The position numbers and the translations under genes were made by a program. Under the pieces are notes generated by a model. The model saw only the letters and a program-made list of their open reading frames with translations, did not search any database and was not told where the DNA came from. A stretch of DNA of 64,000 bases from Certhia americana (Eukaryota; Chordata; Aves; Passeriformes; Certhiidae). The stretch lies in the NCBI GenBank assembly GCA_018697195.1, contig CM031864.1, forward strand, positions 14,041,199 through 14,105,198, in the 5' to 3' direction. Shown in pieces: positions 45,001 to 59,615 of the stretch (its first letter is position 1; each line of letters begins with the position of its first letter).

Positions 45001-48000
45001 ACCTTTTCCCTATGCGTATCAGATACCACAATGCACAAAAACAAAATACAATTGTCGTCCTAAGTAACTCCCTGTATTTTCTGCTCAAAGCCTATTGAAA
45101 GAATAGATAACTTGATATATAAAATTTCATCAGAAATGTCATAAGTTGTTGGGTTTTTTTCTTCCATCATCTTTCTAGACTCTGAAGATAGCTACAATGA
45201 GCATATTGCTTTTGATTTAAACAGGCTTTAGGTCATCACATTGCTGCTACTACTTCAGCCACTTTGTGCTCATATTTGCTACTCTCTCATTACACCTTAC
45301 CCAGAAGTGTCAGCTGGGAGCTTTCTGGCAAGTTCCTACACCTTTCTCTGTATGAACAGAAAGGACAATGGATGTTGAAAACATAAACACAAACTATGAT
45401 GTGCCATCATTTGTATTCATTGTCTGACACTCCAGAACAAAGTCTATCCGCTCCAGTCATCATAACAGGCAAAGTTCATTGAATCAAAGACTTTGCTAAA
45501 AACAGAGCCAAGTATCCAGGAAGATTAAATTACATTGGTATAGTTGGTGGTCTGCATGAAAAAGGGTTTCATTAAAAAGCACTGTAGGAGGAGAGGCCAA
45601 GTATATCAGCATTTTATACAACCTCTGTGCTAGACTGCTGTATTTGTGTACCATAGCTGCTTTCTTTCCAAGTTTTCTCATTCATTTCAAAACCAGAAGC
45701 AAACCCAGGTAAGTGTTATCAAGCAGAAATAATACTGTTCTGTGCAGTTCCCTCCATAAGCTTGTGCAGCAGCAGTGTCTAATGCAGCACAAATGACCCG
45801 AAGCACATAACACCACTTGCAGCCCAGCAGCTGCACGGGCTCTTTTCTCCTCTCTCAATAAAATGGCTGCAGCTGACCTTGTATTAGCCTGGGTTTAAAA
45901 GAGAATAGCAATGAGAAATATATCATATCAGGGCCTTCACTCTACTACTGTAGGAATTAGTTGTTGAAGTCAATAAAATCCTACCAATTTGCTTAAAACT
46001 TGGTTTTCTATCACCTGTCTGCCACAAACCATCACACACATAAATACACCCTCCCCAAAGAAATATTAAAGGTACTTCATTCATGTAAGATGATGTAAGA
46101 GAGGAGTCCCTAGTTTTGGAATTAAAGGCAGCTCAACCAAATTGCTCACACAAAACTTGAACAAAAAAAATGAAAAATTGCACAGCCTGTCCACAGATGA
46201 CTAAGAGACAAACTTCAGTCCTACGGTGCTTAGGATTACATTATTAACAGTATTCTGTAGGTTACGAGCTGATTTGTCCATATTATTTCAAGGTGACTGC
46301 ATTTTTATGTAGCATATGCCTAACACCATGGGTACAATTACTACCACTATGTAACGCCAGTTTTCATGGGTTATTAATTGATAAATGACAGCCAACTCCT
46401 TTTATCTGCTATATAAGTCCTTCATTAACATATTTAATTCACTAAAGAGCAGGATAACACAAATCATAGTGAAGGACAGAGGATGAGTTTGTTCAGCATC
46501 ATACCCTGACTTCTGCAGTGCTCACTAACAGGGCATGGGTCATTGCCTGGTCTCACAATGGGTCATCTGCACTCTGGAGACAACAAACAGTAAAACCAAC
46601 AGACACCATTCTTTTCTCAGAAACACTGAAAATTAAGAGGAGGAAGGGACAGAAATTTCATAGGCCTGTCCTGTAATGTTATTCACTGTGGCTGCAACAT
46701 TATATGAGGTGAATGAATGCTCTGAATGTAACATGAGCCCCTGGAAAATGAAAATTTACCAAAAGGTAACATGTAACAAACAGGTAACAAACAAGCAGGA
46801 AACAGAGTAACAAAAATCACATAAGAAGAAATAGAAACAAAAATTTGAGAAAAATTGAAATAACAAATCAAAAAACCCAAACATTGGAGCATGCTGAGTA
46901 AGTACCATGAGAATTTTAATGATTAAAATTAAATAAACTAAAATAAGCACAAGTACTTGTCCAGTGAGATATTTAAGCATGAAGACATAATGGTGCTGAA
47001 GTAAGAATCCCAAATGGATCCTCTTTTGTGGGAAGAGCAAAGAGCTGGTGGAAACCTTTATTGCAGCTAATTTGGTATATTTTAAAATAAACAAATCCTG
47101 ACAGATTTCTAATAAAAATAATCCAGTTACATCAATATCACAAAATCTCCTGTTACTTTTGTGAATTCAAATTCAGCCTTTAAAAGGAAGCACCTAAAGA
47201 TATTTGTTATTTTGTTGTTGAGAAAAAGTTTCACAAGAGCTGCATAAAACTAATGTAAAATGAAGTTACAAAATTAATATATGCATTTAAAAAGTTTGTT
47301 AGAGTATAGTCCTGACAATGCTAACCACAAGTCATGTCCTTCCCTGGAAAACTGTTAAAGAAAGTATCTCCTAATTTGTCATTCTATAATTAAAGAATAA
47401 CACAGAGCTTATCTAAATGTTCTGTATTATAAAATAAACTGAATTTGCTGACCTTCCAACAGGCTGCAAAAGGCATCTCTCTGACTGAGATTTTTGTAGA
47501 GCGCCAAAATTAAGGAACTGTATTTTAAAAGGTGTCTTATGGTAGCTAAACAGCTTCAAAGTATTTACTGCAATGAAAATTATTGGCTAAATTCTTGCCT
47601 GAGTCATAAGTACAGTCCTGCTACAAAATCATGACACTATTACTTAGAAATTGTGGTAACTTTGCTCAGATTTAGAAATATAGCCAGGCAACTATCTATA
47701 ACATCGGCCTTGTAGAGCTCTTTATTGATTGTTACAATGTCAAATAAATAAATTATAATTGAGGTGAAAAATCTCAATGAATTATACTTTTCCTTTTTTT
47801 TTTCCTTACCAGTGTCTCTTTGCCAAAAAATGTCAAAGTTCTGGAATTCCTGCTCAAATCAGAAGGAATACGGGTTACCTGCAATCATGATTTCAATTAT
47901 GAATTCTTGTTTTACCTATCTTTATTGAGATATGTCAGATTCTCTTCTCATGTACTTCTTCAAGCTTGGGGGAAGCTTCAAAAATCATGGTTTTCCTGCT

Positions 48001-50610
48001 GAATTAATCCACACAATACAGATAAATTTAATGTGTACTTGGTGGTGTAGCTCAGAAGTGAAGGGACTGACTTCTGGGAGAACACAGCCTTCATATAGCA
48101 GAAAAATCTCCCTCAAGATTTTGACTTAAATACTTTTCCAGAATGACGAGACAGATGCTTTTACTGATGATTATTTTGTTTAGCTGTTCATGGTCTCTTC
48201 TCAGGAGCAATTTATCTGAAGAAAGGCTCAGGCAAACAAGTCTCTTGTACCCTGTTCTTGATCAAAGGCTGTTGGGCAAAGTCCTTTTGCTCAGAGAGGA
48301 TGGACCAGTGTAAGCACTGACAGCAGACTGGGGAGGAGGGCTCTGGGGCAGGTTTGTTTCAAAGGTTCAAAAGATTTCTAAAACACCTGCTTCCCACCGG
48401 GCCCTTTACAGGCTTCAGCCTCAGGACCAGGCAGGAAAAAGCCACAGTTTAGATCTACACTCTTAGGGCAAATCTCCAAGGCTGTCTAATTACAGCTGAG
48501 ATTTCTCTGCCCCTCTAAGACACAAGGAGCAGCCAAGCAATAAACAACAAAAATAATTCTGTTCTTAAACAACGGTATCTAGTGTCATTTTAGACACTGA
48601 GTGAAGACATCTGCCCAGAGAGCATCCCAAATGGGACTTTAGGGGATCATTCTAAGAGACAGAGCAATTGCTATTACATGTCTAATTCCTTTAAACAGAA
48701 AACAGAAGTTGACAATGTTTCCATATTTATTAGTTGAGGCCATGATCCTTAAAACATCGCACAATATTTAATATTAATCACAGAAAATTGTATGCAAAGA
48801 TAAGGACTTGCACTCCTGCTGATGTGAAGACAGTAAAATATGTAACAGTGTTTATGAAGCTCACAATTTTTAGAAAATCCACAACACTTTCTTTCATTTA
48901 ACCTTATCTTAGAACATCTTGCCTCTCAGATATTTTTCTGTTAGACACAAAACCTTATGAAGAGGTTTAGCAGAAAAAAGCGAGATATTACAACCTTTGC
49001 TATTTTATATTCAAATACGTTATCATTCTACCAACCAAAGAGATGATGACAAAAATCCCTTTGTGTTTGTATTTAATTCAGTGATTTAAATTGGAAATAT
49101 TGTGGATTATGAGTCTTCATCTTTGTTTTAACCAGATATATATTCTTAAAGGCATAAAATTGTTACCATACCAATGCTATACCATACCATACTAATGCTG
49201 TCAAATTTAAAAAAGCATATTACAGTTCAGTGTCAAAACTAAATACAACAATATACACATCTCGTTTCACTTTTAATGTCCCAGTCTATACTCTCAAAAC
49301 TTCAGTGGATTTTTTAATGTCCATATCCGCAGTGACTGCCATTTGTAAAAGGTCTGATACACAGAGAAACAGAAACTTAAAGAAGGGTAATGGGAAGGTG
49401 TAAAAAGTGATACAAAAGGAACAATTACTTTCTGAAATCCTAGTAGAAATGGAAGATGAAGTCTTTCAGAGTAACTCAAAATCTTATCATTTACCTGTCA
49501 AAAAAGACCAAGTTCATTCCAGTCTCATAATAAACCCATTCATCTACAGAGTTTGGGGATGACAAATATGAATGATCTTGCCTGCACTTCCGCAGTTCAA
49601 AAGCAGTCTGGGAGGAGATTTTTCCTCTCCTTGCAGACTGCATCTTCCTGAGTTTGTCTGCTTTCCCACACAGACTCAGGCTACTTGTAAGTGTCAGGTG
49701 AGTACAAGAAGCAAGTACTTAAACACTTTCTATTCCAATCACCCTCTCTAAATACAAGGGATTTGGAAAATGATAGCAAGACCTATATATCTGCTCTAGA
49801 GCTTCTGCAAACTATGCCATGGTAACTACTTTTCCTATTGCCAAGAGAACAAACAGGAAGTTTTGGGCTGAACTAAAACTTTGTTATTCATCATGAAGGG
49901 GAGAAGAGTCCTCTGGGGAAAATGAATTGGGTGGGCTATTGCCACCTTTCACTATATTTAGGAATGATACAGACTTTAGTTATTCCTGATATCTTTATAG
50001 TCTCAGTTTTGATTTCCATTTTTCTCTTCTATCCTAATTTTATCTGTTACAGGGTGGGAGAAATTTTAAAGCCAAACTTGGACTGTAAAATAACTCCCAG
50101 GTCAGAAGTATTGACTACTTGGCATTCATTGCTTACAGAGTCAAACAGGTGAAGATGAAAACCTATCCTGAAAGCATAGTTACAAAGGTTATTTAAAATA
50201 AAATAAACACTGAAATGTCAAACACAACTGTAAGACATTTCATTGCAACTGGTCTTCTTGAACTTGTGTCAAATGCTAGAAGCAAATTCACTTTCAGCTG
50301 CAATTGAAGATTCCTTTTTTTTTCCCAAGTAACTGTGAAGCCAGATAAAAGCTGATCTGTCAATTTTACACGTAGTAGGAACTAAAAAATCATTTCCAAT
50401 GAGAAGACAGGAGGCTGGACTTAACTCTTTAGGAAGATTTATCAATAAGGATACTCCCTGACTGAAGAAACGCATCTATTCATACACTCTCAATCATTCA
50501 GTGATATGAACTGCATTGGCTGGGGTTTATATGAAATATAAATATACCAAAGTACATCTAGTTTACCTTTTACTGAGTTCTGATGGATTATCAGAGGTAC
50601 TTTTGCCCAC
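42041..50610. other. Intergenic, 8.6 kb, no gene supported
   Basis: AT-rich non-coding sequence with a T16 run (44484-44499). Open frames up to 112 codons (46756-47094 antisense) are hydrophobic, AT-driven and unsupported. No tRNA, rRNA or intact transposon seen. Confidence 0.55.
44484..44499. repeat. T16 homopolymer
   Basis: Sixteen consecutive thymines. Confidence 0.95.
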
Positions 50611-50680
50611 TGTATGTATATCCTATGTATATATGTATACATATGTGTGTATATATATACATATACATATACACATATAC

Positions 50681-50716
<36 letters not shown>

Positions 50717-50723
50717 ACACACA
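50611..50723. repeat. Compound TA/TATG/TG microsatellite
   Basis: TATG, ATAC and AT units followed by a TG run of about 26 nt. Open frames on both strands here (Tyr/Val/His-rich) are produced by the repeat itself. Confidence 0.95.
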
Positions 50724-52180
50724 TGAGCTTTGGATTCATCTCTTGTTTTTCCAGGAAAAAAGTAAATCTATTACAACAGCAAAAGATAATTTTCAATTCC
50801 AGCATCTAAGAATTTTCAATTGACTTTGTAATAGTTTGTGTCTGAAAATGCTATAGGCTGAGAACCCATTTAATAACAGTAATTCTTAGCCACCATAGGC
50901 CATACAGCATTGCCTAAGAGGTGTTCTCCTCCTCAGACTGATAGTAGATACAAGTTTTGGCAGCTTTTCAGTCACCTGTAGTTCAGTACAAGAATGAAAT
51001 TCGTAAACCACGCATAAGCTGCTTACACAGGACTAACTTTTAATTTGCACATAAAACACAAGCTTGCTGCTGAGTAATGGAAGTGAAGGAAGAAAATACA
51101 GCAAAGATCAGAAATGAGGATAAATCTTACTAATATAAGCAAAAGTATATCATAGCATATGAGCCAAATTTCTCTTTGGAGACCAAGGATAGTGGTTTTA
51201 TAATTATGTTTTCTGAATTTCAGAAGTATGTTTTTACACTTTAAGACATCAGCTCAACAGCCTCCAGAGTCAAGGCTCCCACTTTCACTACTGAGCTGCT
51301 GTTTGGCTGAGTGTTACTGTTTCCAATTTGATCCTGCCTGAAACAGAAGCTTCCATGGTTGGTAGCACTGAAAACACAAATTAAAACTTCGAAAAACTAT
51401 GTTAGTGGAAAATATTCATTCTCACATATCACAGCATTGGTTTGAGTCAGGCTTCCTTGAACACTCTAATTTAACCTCTTACATACTAGAACACTTTCTA
51501 TTCTCCATTACTTATTCTTAAGGGGAACTTTCACAGGTTCTCCAGCTTGCAGACTCTGAAAGAACTAACAACATTAACATAACTGTACTGCATTAAGGAG
51601 GATGTTCTAGGATATCTTGCCCCCTGCAAGGGGGACATAATAATTAATAATGATAATAATGAATAATGGCTACCTCTGAACTAAAAAAGCTAATTTCTTG
51701 GAGCTGTGTAGCTGTACTTTTGGGCATTTAGATGGACTTACAACTCTGATGAGGAACAGAACATATTTATTCTGGAAAAGGCCCACTCTACAGACACTGT
51801 AGTATTTCTTATGCTAGCACTGTCTTTGTTATATTTTTTATATCATCACACTGCAACACTTTGTGTGATTATGAAACGGCATAAAGGTCAAGGGTTTGTT
51901 GATGATCAAATTTAGAGGTCAATTGTCTGACCTAGCACAGTCAGTCTAATGAGGCTGCTTTATTTTCAGGGCAATTTCTTAAGCAATAGAAATACAATCT
52001 AGCAATACAAATGCCACAGAAGGATGCAGTAAAGTATTGATAGCAGCTTAAGATGATCACTTAGTGATGAACTTATCTCCATCTGTTCCTAGATTTCCTA
52101 GCCTCAAAGTAAGTTGCACATAATTTTAGATATTTGTATACGAAAGTAAAAGGTTTTGAATACAGCTATCATTTTCATTT

Positions 52181-52199
52181 AAAAAAAAAAAAAAAAAAA
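52181..52199. repeat. A19 homopolymer
   Basis: Nineteen consecutive adenines. Confidence 0.95.
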
Positions 52200-54129
52200 T
52201 CCACATGGAGAGGATTACCAGAAACTCAGGAGAAGCAGAAGCAGAGGCTTTATGCTTTGTTCACCTTTCAGCATTTCTAGAACATGTTACTGAATCCCAG
52301 CTCGGGTCCTCTAAGCTTACTGCAAGCTAGGAAACCAAGTCTCCCCTGACTTGGGGATCAGAATAACTCTTCCACTCTTAAAAGTCAATATCCTCAGGAA
52401 GACAGAATTATACGTCTGAGAAAAAGAGGAGCAAAGATCTCTACATAAGCTGTGAAACCTGTGGGACTGATGACACATTGATGCAGGATTTTGCCTTTGA
52501 AAATCATCTGCTTCTGGCTTCAAATCCAAACTGAACTCTGTGGCTGTTACACCTGATTTCAGGGCTAAACCTTCCATTCAACTGCTGCCTCATATACAGC
52601 AAGCAAAGATCACAGAGCAAATAAAATGTTACACATCTAGCAGCTCTACTAATGTAGATCCTATTAACTTTTCTCCCCTCTACCCCCTAAAACTCTTCTA
52701 ATTCCTGATTTCCTCTCAGCTTGTAGGGAATTGTGCTGACACAGGTAAAGGGGCAAATAGCAGGAATCATTTGCTCTCTTGCATTGATTCTGCCACAGAG
52801 AAGCACAAACGATGCCTTCAAAGGGCCTGAGTCAACCTCTCAGGAAAGCCAACCCCATTCCTCAAGGACATGAACAAGTACATGAGCAATGCATGTCTAA
52901 AGGAAGGTCAAACATCTGCACAGAAGATGTACATAATCCTACACGAAACCACTAATTCATCATCTTTGAGCAGATAATATAGACATTTTACTATTAAGGA
53001 TTTAATTTCTTAGTTCAGTTAGGAATTTACATGATTTTCTCCAGGAAACCTGGGGGGGAGGTAATTGTAAAGACAATAGCAGTAGCTGTGTGTGTTTAAA
53101 ACACTTCTGTAAATCTCTGTACAAAGGTATACATCCTGAACACAAGGGGAAAGCAACTGTGACACAGAGCATCTGGTCTTTGAGTAGCTGTAACACAATG
53201 AACTCTTTAAAGTGATGACCCAAGGATGGGGAGGTGCATTGCTTAGACCAGGGCCACATGCTACTGCTCTTAGTAGATATGCTCTATGGAAAATGAAAAT
53301 TAGATTGAACTGTTTGGCAGAGTGGAAGTCTTGTGAAAATTTCTTGCTTGCATGCAGTAAGGAAAATTAATTTGAACATGGGAGAAGACAATGATTCAGG
53401 AAGTGATTTAATGATCCTACAGAATAGTCTAAACCCTCGAAGCCTGCAAGATGTAAAATATTTAGCATTGCATTACTCCAGAAAATCACTTCCTTGGACT
53501 AGAAACCCAGTTTCATCTTTGAGTCACAAATTTATCAATAAGTTGCAAGAAAAGGATGGCATTGCACTGGTCTGGGTCTGGAAAAAAATTCTTTCTGTCA
53601 TGTGCCGGCCAAGAACACACACATACAGTAAAAGAAAATCGAATTTGGTGAGGTATTGGCCTGCATGATTAAGCAAATGCTGGTTTTATCTCTGATTAGG
53701 TAGGAAAGAAGGAAAGAGAAATATGCTTTTGTTCTGCTATCAGAAGATGTGCTATTGCTTGGCTTCATAACGTATTTTTCTCATTTTTTCTTGTAACATA
53801 AGACTAACAGCAACAATAAAGAGAAAAACCAAAAAAGACTCAGAAAATATGGCACTGGGGCAGGAGAAACAGGTGCCATACAGAATAAATAAAGACCAGT
53901 GAGCCAGAATACATCAATAATGTAGGTCAGCAAGAATGTCTAGGAGGAAGCCTGTGTAAGGCTTCTGCACTTAAGAAAAGAAAATCTTTTGACTTCATGG
54001 CATGTCTTCTGAGATGAATATCCCATGGCTACAATTAAAAATACTGTTTAGATTTGTTGACCCTCTCTGCACACATCCTCCAAGCTTTTAAAGAATTGGT
54101 TTTTAAGGTGAAAGGAACAGAGCGTGCTG

Positions 54130-54240
54130 TGGGTGTGTGAGTGTGCATGTGTCTTACACACTCACACACACCACTCACACAAACACACACTCAAATACAC
54201 ACATATTTACTCACACACACAGCTCAAACTCACACTCACA
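54130..54240. repeat. GT/CA-rich block with internal inverted repeat
   Basis: GT-rich half (54130-54150) followed by degenerate CA repeats to 54240. Thirteen bases at 54133-54145 pair perfectly with 54157-54169 around an 11-base loop. Confidence 0.85.
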
Positions 54241-55996
54241 GTTATTTATTTAGAAATTAAAGGTCTCTTGACACTGACTCACCAAGAAAATTCATCTGAT
54301 GCTCACAGAATATGCATAATAATGCTGATCTCCTCATTTTATAAATAATTTTCTAATCCCTTCATATTTCTGTATTCCATCAACCAAACTAACATGATTG
54401 ATATTATTTAAGCTTTGAGAGATGTACATTTGCAGAGGTCATGGATTTCCTATGATTTATTTTACCAAAAATTTCCTCTTTTTCATTATTCTGAGAATGA
54501 AAAAAAAAGTTATGTTGATTACTACATTTCATCATGCAAATATGAACAAAAGAGAAACATCTGTCCATTGGTCTGGAAGTGTCTGGCCTTCCGTTGCTCA
54601 GCTTCCCATGGCATTTGAATGTACTGAAGTAATCACATTTTAGTATTTTCTTGGCTCTTGGAAGACAGCATTTCATGACCCAATGATTTTTTAAAAGGAA
54701 TTGAAAAAAGCAAGTCTGAATAGTTTGAGAATAAATTACTCCAACATGAAATGAGCTCTTATTCACCAATACTTACAAATAGCTTTAGCAAAGATAAAAT
54801 AATGCGTATTGTAATTAATATTTTAATTTGCTAAGAAAAGCTAAATAGTGATTAAACCCCTTCCCCTCCCCTTTCCCCCTGACAATAATGAAGCTAGGCA
54901 GTTTCAAGAGAAGCAGAGCAGCCAGGAGTTTAATGTCGTTGATTAAGAACATGTTTCCATGGTGGCTATTATGTCCCTCTAAGAGACAAAAACAAAACCA
55001 AGCCTTATTTCCTTTTAGAACTACAGGGTTTCTTCTGCCTTTATAGGACAGACAAGAAAATGTTTAGGGATAATTAAAGGCAATTAGGCTCATCAAGGCT
55101 CATTTCTGGTCTAGCTCCACTTCTTTTCTCTACAATGTGTACTAATTGCTGCTTCAACATATCAAGTAGCATGGATGACTTTTTTTTTGTACTTCCACAA
55201 ACAAGACTGCTTGGTCATTACCAGCTTTGACAGAGTGAATAAGAGACTCCTGATTAACTTTTTGTTTGCTTTTCTAAAGATTTATACTACATGTCCTATT
55301 GAATCTGATAATAGAGAATAACAAATTAACACTTAGCAATTGTGTAGTACCTTCTGCTAGAGGATCTAAAAGTTCTTTGCAAACATTAATGAATTAATTC
55401 TCTATACTGTTTAGTTGTGTTTAATAGGTATCATCATCATAATTTTGTGGACTACTGAATACAGACAAAGATGTTGGGTAGCACATTTAGTGCCACAATC
55501 AACACGTTACAATGTTGGCCTCCTGTTCACACACAATTAGCTTGTTTGCCATAAACATGCCTCCCATGTAACTTCTCTTACATCTGGCTTTGATTCATTG
55601 ATAGCCAGGCCACCTAAATTATTCAAAAGTCTAAACTTCAAAGAGTGGTTTCTACAGGGAACTCAGTAAGAGGCAGAGGATATCCAGAACTATGTACAGA
55701 AATATTCAAGTGCTTCTATATTAAATGTTGCAGAACAGAATATTGGGGAGTTCTGTTTTTGGAAGCAGAAAAGGTTCGTTAGCAGAACTCTACAATTATC
55801 AATTCCTGATAGTACAGTCATGACAGCTTCAATCCCACAGACCCCTTCACATAAAACTGCAGCCCACTTACCCAACTCAACAGCTCTCCAGTATTCAGTG
55901 CAGTTGGCTGACACACACATTTAATTTTTCCACCAGAAAATATCTTCCTCTACTGGCTCTAAATTCAGAACAGGCAAACAAAACACTTTGTCTTAG

Positions 55997-56056
55997 AAGA
56001 ATCCAGGATCACGGTATTTTCTGGGTTGGAAAGGACCCCCAAGGATTATAAAATGC
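55997..56056 (-). mobile_element. CR1 LINE 3'-end fragment
   Basis: AGAATCCAGGATCACGGTAT, then CTGGGTTGGAAAGGACCCCC and AAGGATTATAAA follow the reverse complement of the CR1 3' region (AGAATCACAGAATCA..., then GGTTGGAAAGGACC). Only about 60 nt remain. Confidence 0.62.
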
Positions 56057-59000
56057 ATATGCTTTCATGGGTTTGAATATTTGTGAATATTAATCAACCA
56101 TACCTCCTCCAGCACGGAGAGATTGCTAAGATTGCTTGCATGTACAGCACATAAGAGACAGCAGCTGATGCATTAATTTCACTTCTTTGTACACAGCAAT
56201 TTGTTCATGAATCATACATCTCAATAACTGTAAATGAAATAGATCCCAAATTTCCACCGAAGTCTAGTCTGAATCCACAAATTAGACAATTGTTCGATCT
56301 TCTCATTGTCTTGACCTGTCCAGGAAATATAATCACATAGATTAGGCTTCTCACAGACCGTGCATGCTCATTCATCACATTTAAAACCTGGATACAATTC
56401 TCTGCCTTGGTTGCACTTAGGCTCACAAGTTCAACCTCCCACCTCCCTGTTTACAAAGTCATGAGGTGGAGGAAAAGTTACTTAGTTCTTGTTTAAAGTG
56501 TTTTATTTTGATAAATATTTAATAATTTTTTTTTTTTTTTTTTAAAGAGTACAGACACCTACATGAGCAATAGCTATAACAAATCTCATCTTTGCCACTT
56601 GAGAACTGACTGCAGTCCCATCTCTGCTTTTGGTGGTTGGAACACTGTTCTGAAAGAAAAGAGAGGGGCTCAGCTCCACAGACAATTAGAAAACATATTG
56701 CCATTTGCAGGATTCTGGCTGAGTGCTCTGGTGGCACAAGAACAGTGCAGTGGGTACCACAGTGTCAGCCTCTACTGCACGATCCTGAGAGGAGGTTCAG
56801 AATCCCAGCATTTTGGAGACATGGCAACACAGGTCATTTCAGGCAGCTCCAGTGACTGGATGACACAGTGGTTTCCTAACTCATCTGTCTTTGTGTCTTT
56901 GAAAGCCCAAACAGCAGGATTGTGCTGCTACTTTTTTGTCTTTTGCATGTCCTACTCACAACAGTGCTGCAGCTTTTAAATGTCTTGATTCCTCATCTGC
57001 TCCCAAGTAACTATAGATTCAGAATTATTACTGACATTAGTTTAGCTAGACATACTTGTAGTTTCTCTAGGGTCTTGAATGACAAGAAAGGAAAAATCGT
57101 GGACACCAGCTGTTCTGTAAGTCTTTTAGCTTGTATCTTAATGCTCATATGGAAATGGATTATATGCAGTTTAAATAGACATGACATTATCACTTCCTGT
57201 GGTGATTTTTTTCAAGGAAAAGGGCTTATTTAGTGCAGAAAAGCATGTAGGATACCAGATATAGCATAGAGAAGCATTTTCGCTGGAGATTTCAAGCAGT
57301 AAGTTTTGTCCAGCTGAAAAGTGAGGCTGAGAGCTGTAATCTCTGTGTCTAAGAACAGCTGTCTCTGCTGCTATTCATCAGTTTTTAGTCAGGGTAAGAA
57401 GGACTTTGAAAAATGTCCTGCACAAACTTTATTGGCTCCACCAAATCCAAGTAGTAATTGAGTTGCTTAAATCAGAGTGAACTATCTACCTTCATTCTTC
57501 TGGACAATTATATTCCCCCAAAGACGTTAATGCAACTTCAAATTGCCCTTTTCTGATAAGAGTGGCACAAATATCATCTTGCAAGTTTGCATATGAGAGG
57601 GTCTGTTTACAACTCTCAATAAATTATAGTTTGGGATGAAAGCAGAATTATTTTGTTTTTCCCAACTTCAGTGTATTCTACAGGTATTGTGAAAGCAAGA
57701 AGAACTCCCTTGGATTTTCTTAATAAAAGGAGTATGATTTAATAAAAGAATATAATATATTTTCAAATGGCCAGTGATGAATAACATAGCTTGCCCCATT
57801 TTAATAATAGAAATACTTCCCTCACTTCTCAAAAGTTTCTCCCATTCTCAGTCCATGCCCTTCCATATTAATAATATCTTGGGCAGCTAAAAATTAGTTA
57901 CTGCTGAACCAATATTCTTTTTGTTCCATGTAATTTCTAACCAGGTGACTGAGAAGAATTTTTCCAATTCATATATCAACTCTTAAAAAAAATTTTTTTA
58001 AAGTATTTCCACAGTTCTTTTTAGCAGTCATGCTGAGTACCAGTACATCTGATATCCAAACTCCCTGAACAGAGTCTGATATAAATCCCTCCTCAGTCAT
58101 ACCCTGCATAACACCTTCTACATTGAGGATAACAAATTTATTCACTTAAAAAAATAAAAAAGCTTTCTTTAACTGAATAGGTTCTTAACATTCTCCTTCC
58201 TGCCAGTCCTCACACCCATAGAACAAAGAAAGCTTGGCTAGACAAGTTTTCCTAGAGTCCCTTTCCTCCTTTCTTCTACTACATTTGCAAATATTTGTTT
58301 GGTAGGGCTAGGGGGCATTTTGAGACCCATAGGCTGCAGCCTCTTCCTCAGCCACTGTTTTAGACTTCAGCTCCTGAGTATAAGTAACAGTCCTCATGGT
58401 TTGGTTGCTCTTCCAGAGAGGCAGCAGCCACTCAGAGCTCACACACATGGTGCTTTGAACTAGGTGGGAATGAGACATCTTCAGGACAGGTTTTTAGACC
58501 ACAGGTTACAACAGAGATATACTTAATGCAGAAGGGCAGAGCATTAAACAACTTTTGTTATTTGCCAATCATGGGGACCCTAACCAGTTATCATGGTCTT
58601 CTTATTGACTCCAAAAGCCAGAAATCATTTTGAGATTTAGGAATTGAATCCATGCTGGTTTTATTCCAAGACTCCCTGAACATCACATGGTGAAAGGTGT
58701 TGTATATTTCCCATGAAAAACCCATATTTTCCCCCACAAGAGGGGTAGTATGCAGGCAGACTTGCACAGTGGATGAGAGTCAGTCCGACAGTGGTGTTTT
58801 CTGGAGATGTTGCTGATGCCTGGCCAGTTCACCCATTACTTTCCATTGGATTTGAGGCATTTTCTAGTAGATGGATAACGTTTTCTGATTATGACAGCTT
58901 GAGATCTCCTTTTCTATTTGAACAGCTACATAAGTGTCATTCTTATTTTCAGAAAAATAATTATAGATTCCATGAATTTCTTCTACCTAGAAATTTATTT

Positions 59001-59613
59001 AAGGCTCAGATATTTGTCTTTTAATGTGAAATCTGCTACTGCACAGGGCAAGGACAGACAACTGTTGTGATAATACATTTAATTTTGGGGCAAGAGCTAG
59101 AATACTATTTCTTCTTTTTTGTCCATTCTTTGAGTTTTGAATATGAAAAGGTTAGGCCTTTACTACTCCCTATGGCATCTTACTGAGATTTCAGACATAA
59201 ATATACCATGGTTGAATCATCAGTTCTGAACAGTAGGTGCAAGTGGTGAGGTACTGCATAAGAGGCAGTCATTTCCAGTGATGTTGAAATGTCCTGTTAA
59301 AATTTTCAGTCGTAACCAAAGAACTATTGATTTTAAACTACAGTGTCATGGATTATATTACGGGAAACAAGTTAGGTAGAAACCTCCTTCAATAATTAAA
59401 CAGCTGAAAAAGGAGCTCACATCTTTGATTACCTGTGACTTTGCATTGTGCTTCAGCTTTGATCTGGACAAGCAGGTAGAGAAAAGTTTTACATAGAACA
59501 TAGAGAAAAGGTTTACATAACTTCAACCACATAACACTGGAAGTCTGTGCTACAGATATCTATATACATATACATACAGATTTATGGTCATAGATATAAA
59601 AAGGCATATAGAT
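56057..59613. other. Intergenic, 3.6 kb, no gene supported
   Basis: Includes a T18 run (56526-56543) followed by an unassigned 138-codon frame (56563-56979), listed under findings. The rest is AT-rich with nothing recognised. Confidence 0.55.
56526..56543. repeat. T18 homopolymer
   Basis: Eighteen consecutive thymines. Confidence 0.95.
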
Positions 59614-59615
59614 TA

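Larger units (their letters stand above)
50724..55996. other. Intergenic, 5.3 kb, no gene supported
   Basis: Contains an A19 run (52181-52199) and a GT/CA block (54130-54240). Open frames at 53333-53668 (111 codons) and 54404-54769 antisense (121 codons) have no domain or family signal. Confidence 0.55.

Noticed and set aside
48041..48120. GGTGGTGTAGCTCAG at 48043 resembles the 5' end and A box of a tRNA
   Set aside because: No B box (GGTTCGANTCC) follows at the right distance and the arms do not fold into a cloverleaf; chance or a very decayed tRNA-derived piece.
50516..50823. Overlapping Tyr/Val/His-rich frames on both strands
   Set aside because: Produced entirely by the TA/TG microsatellite.
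53333..53668. 111-codon frame in the intergenic half
   Set aside because: No recognisable motif and AT-driven composition; expected by chance in 30 kb.
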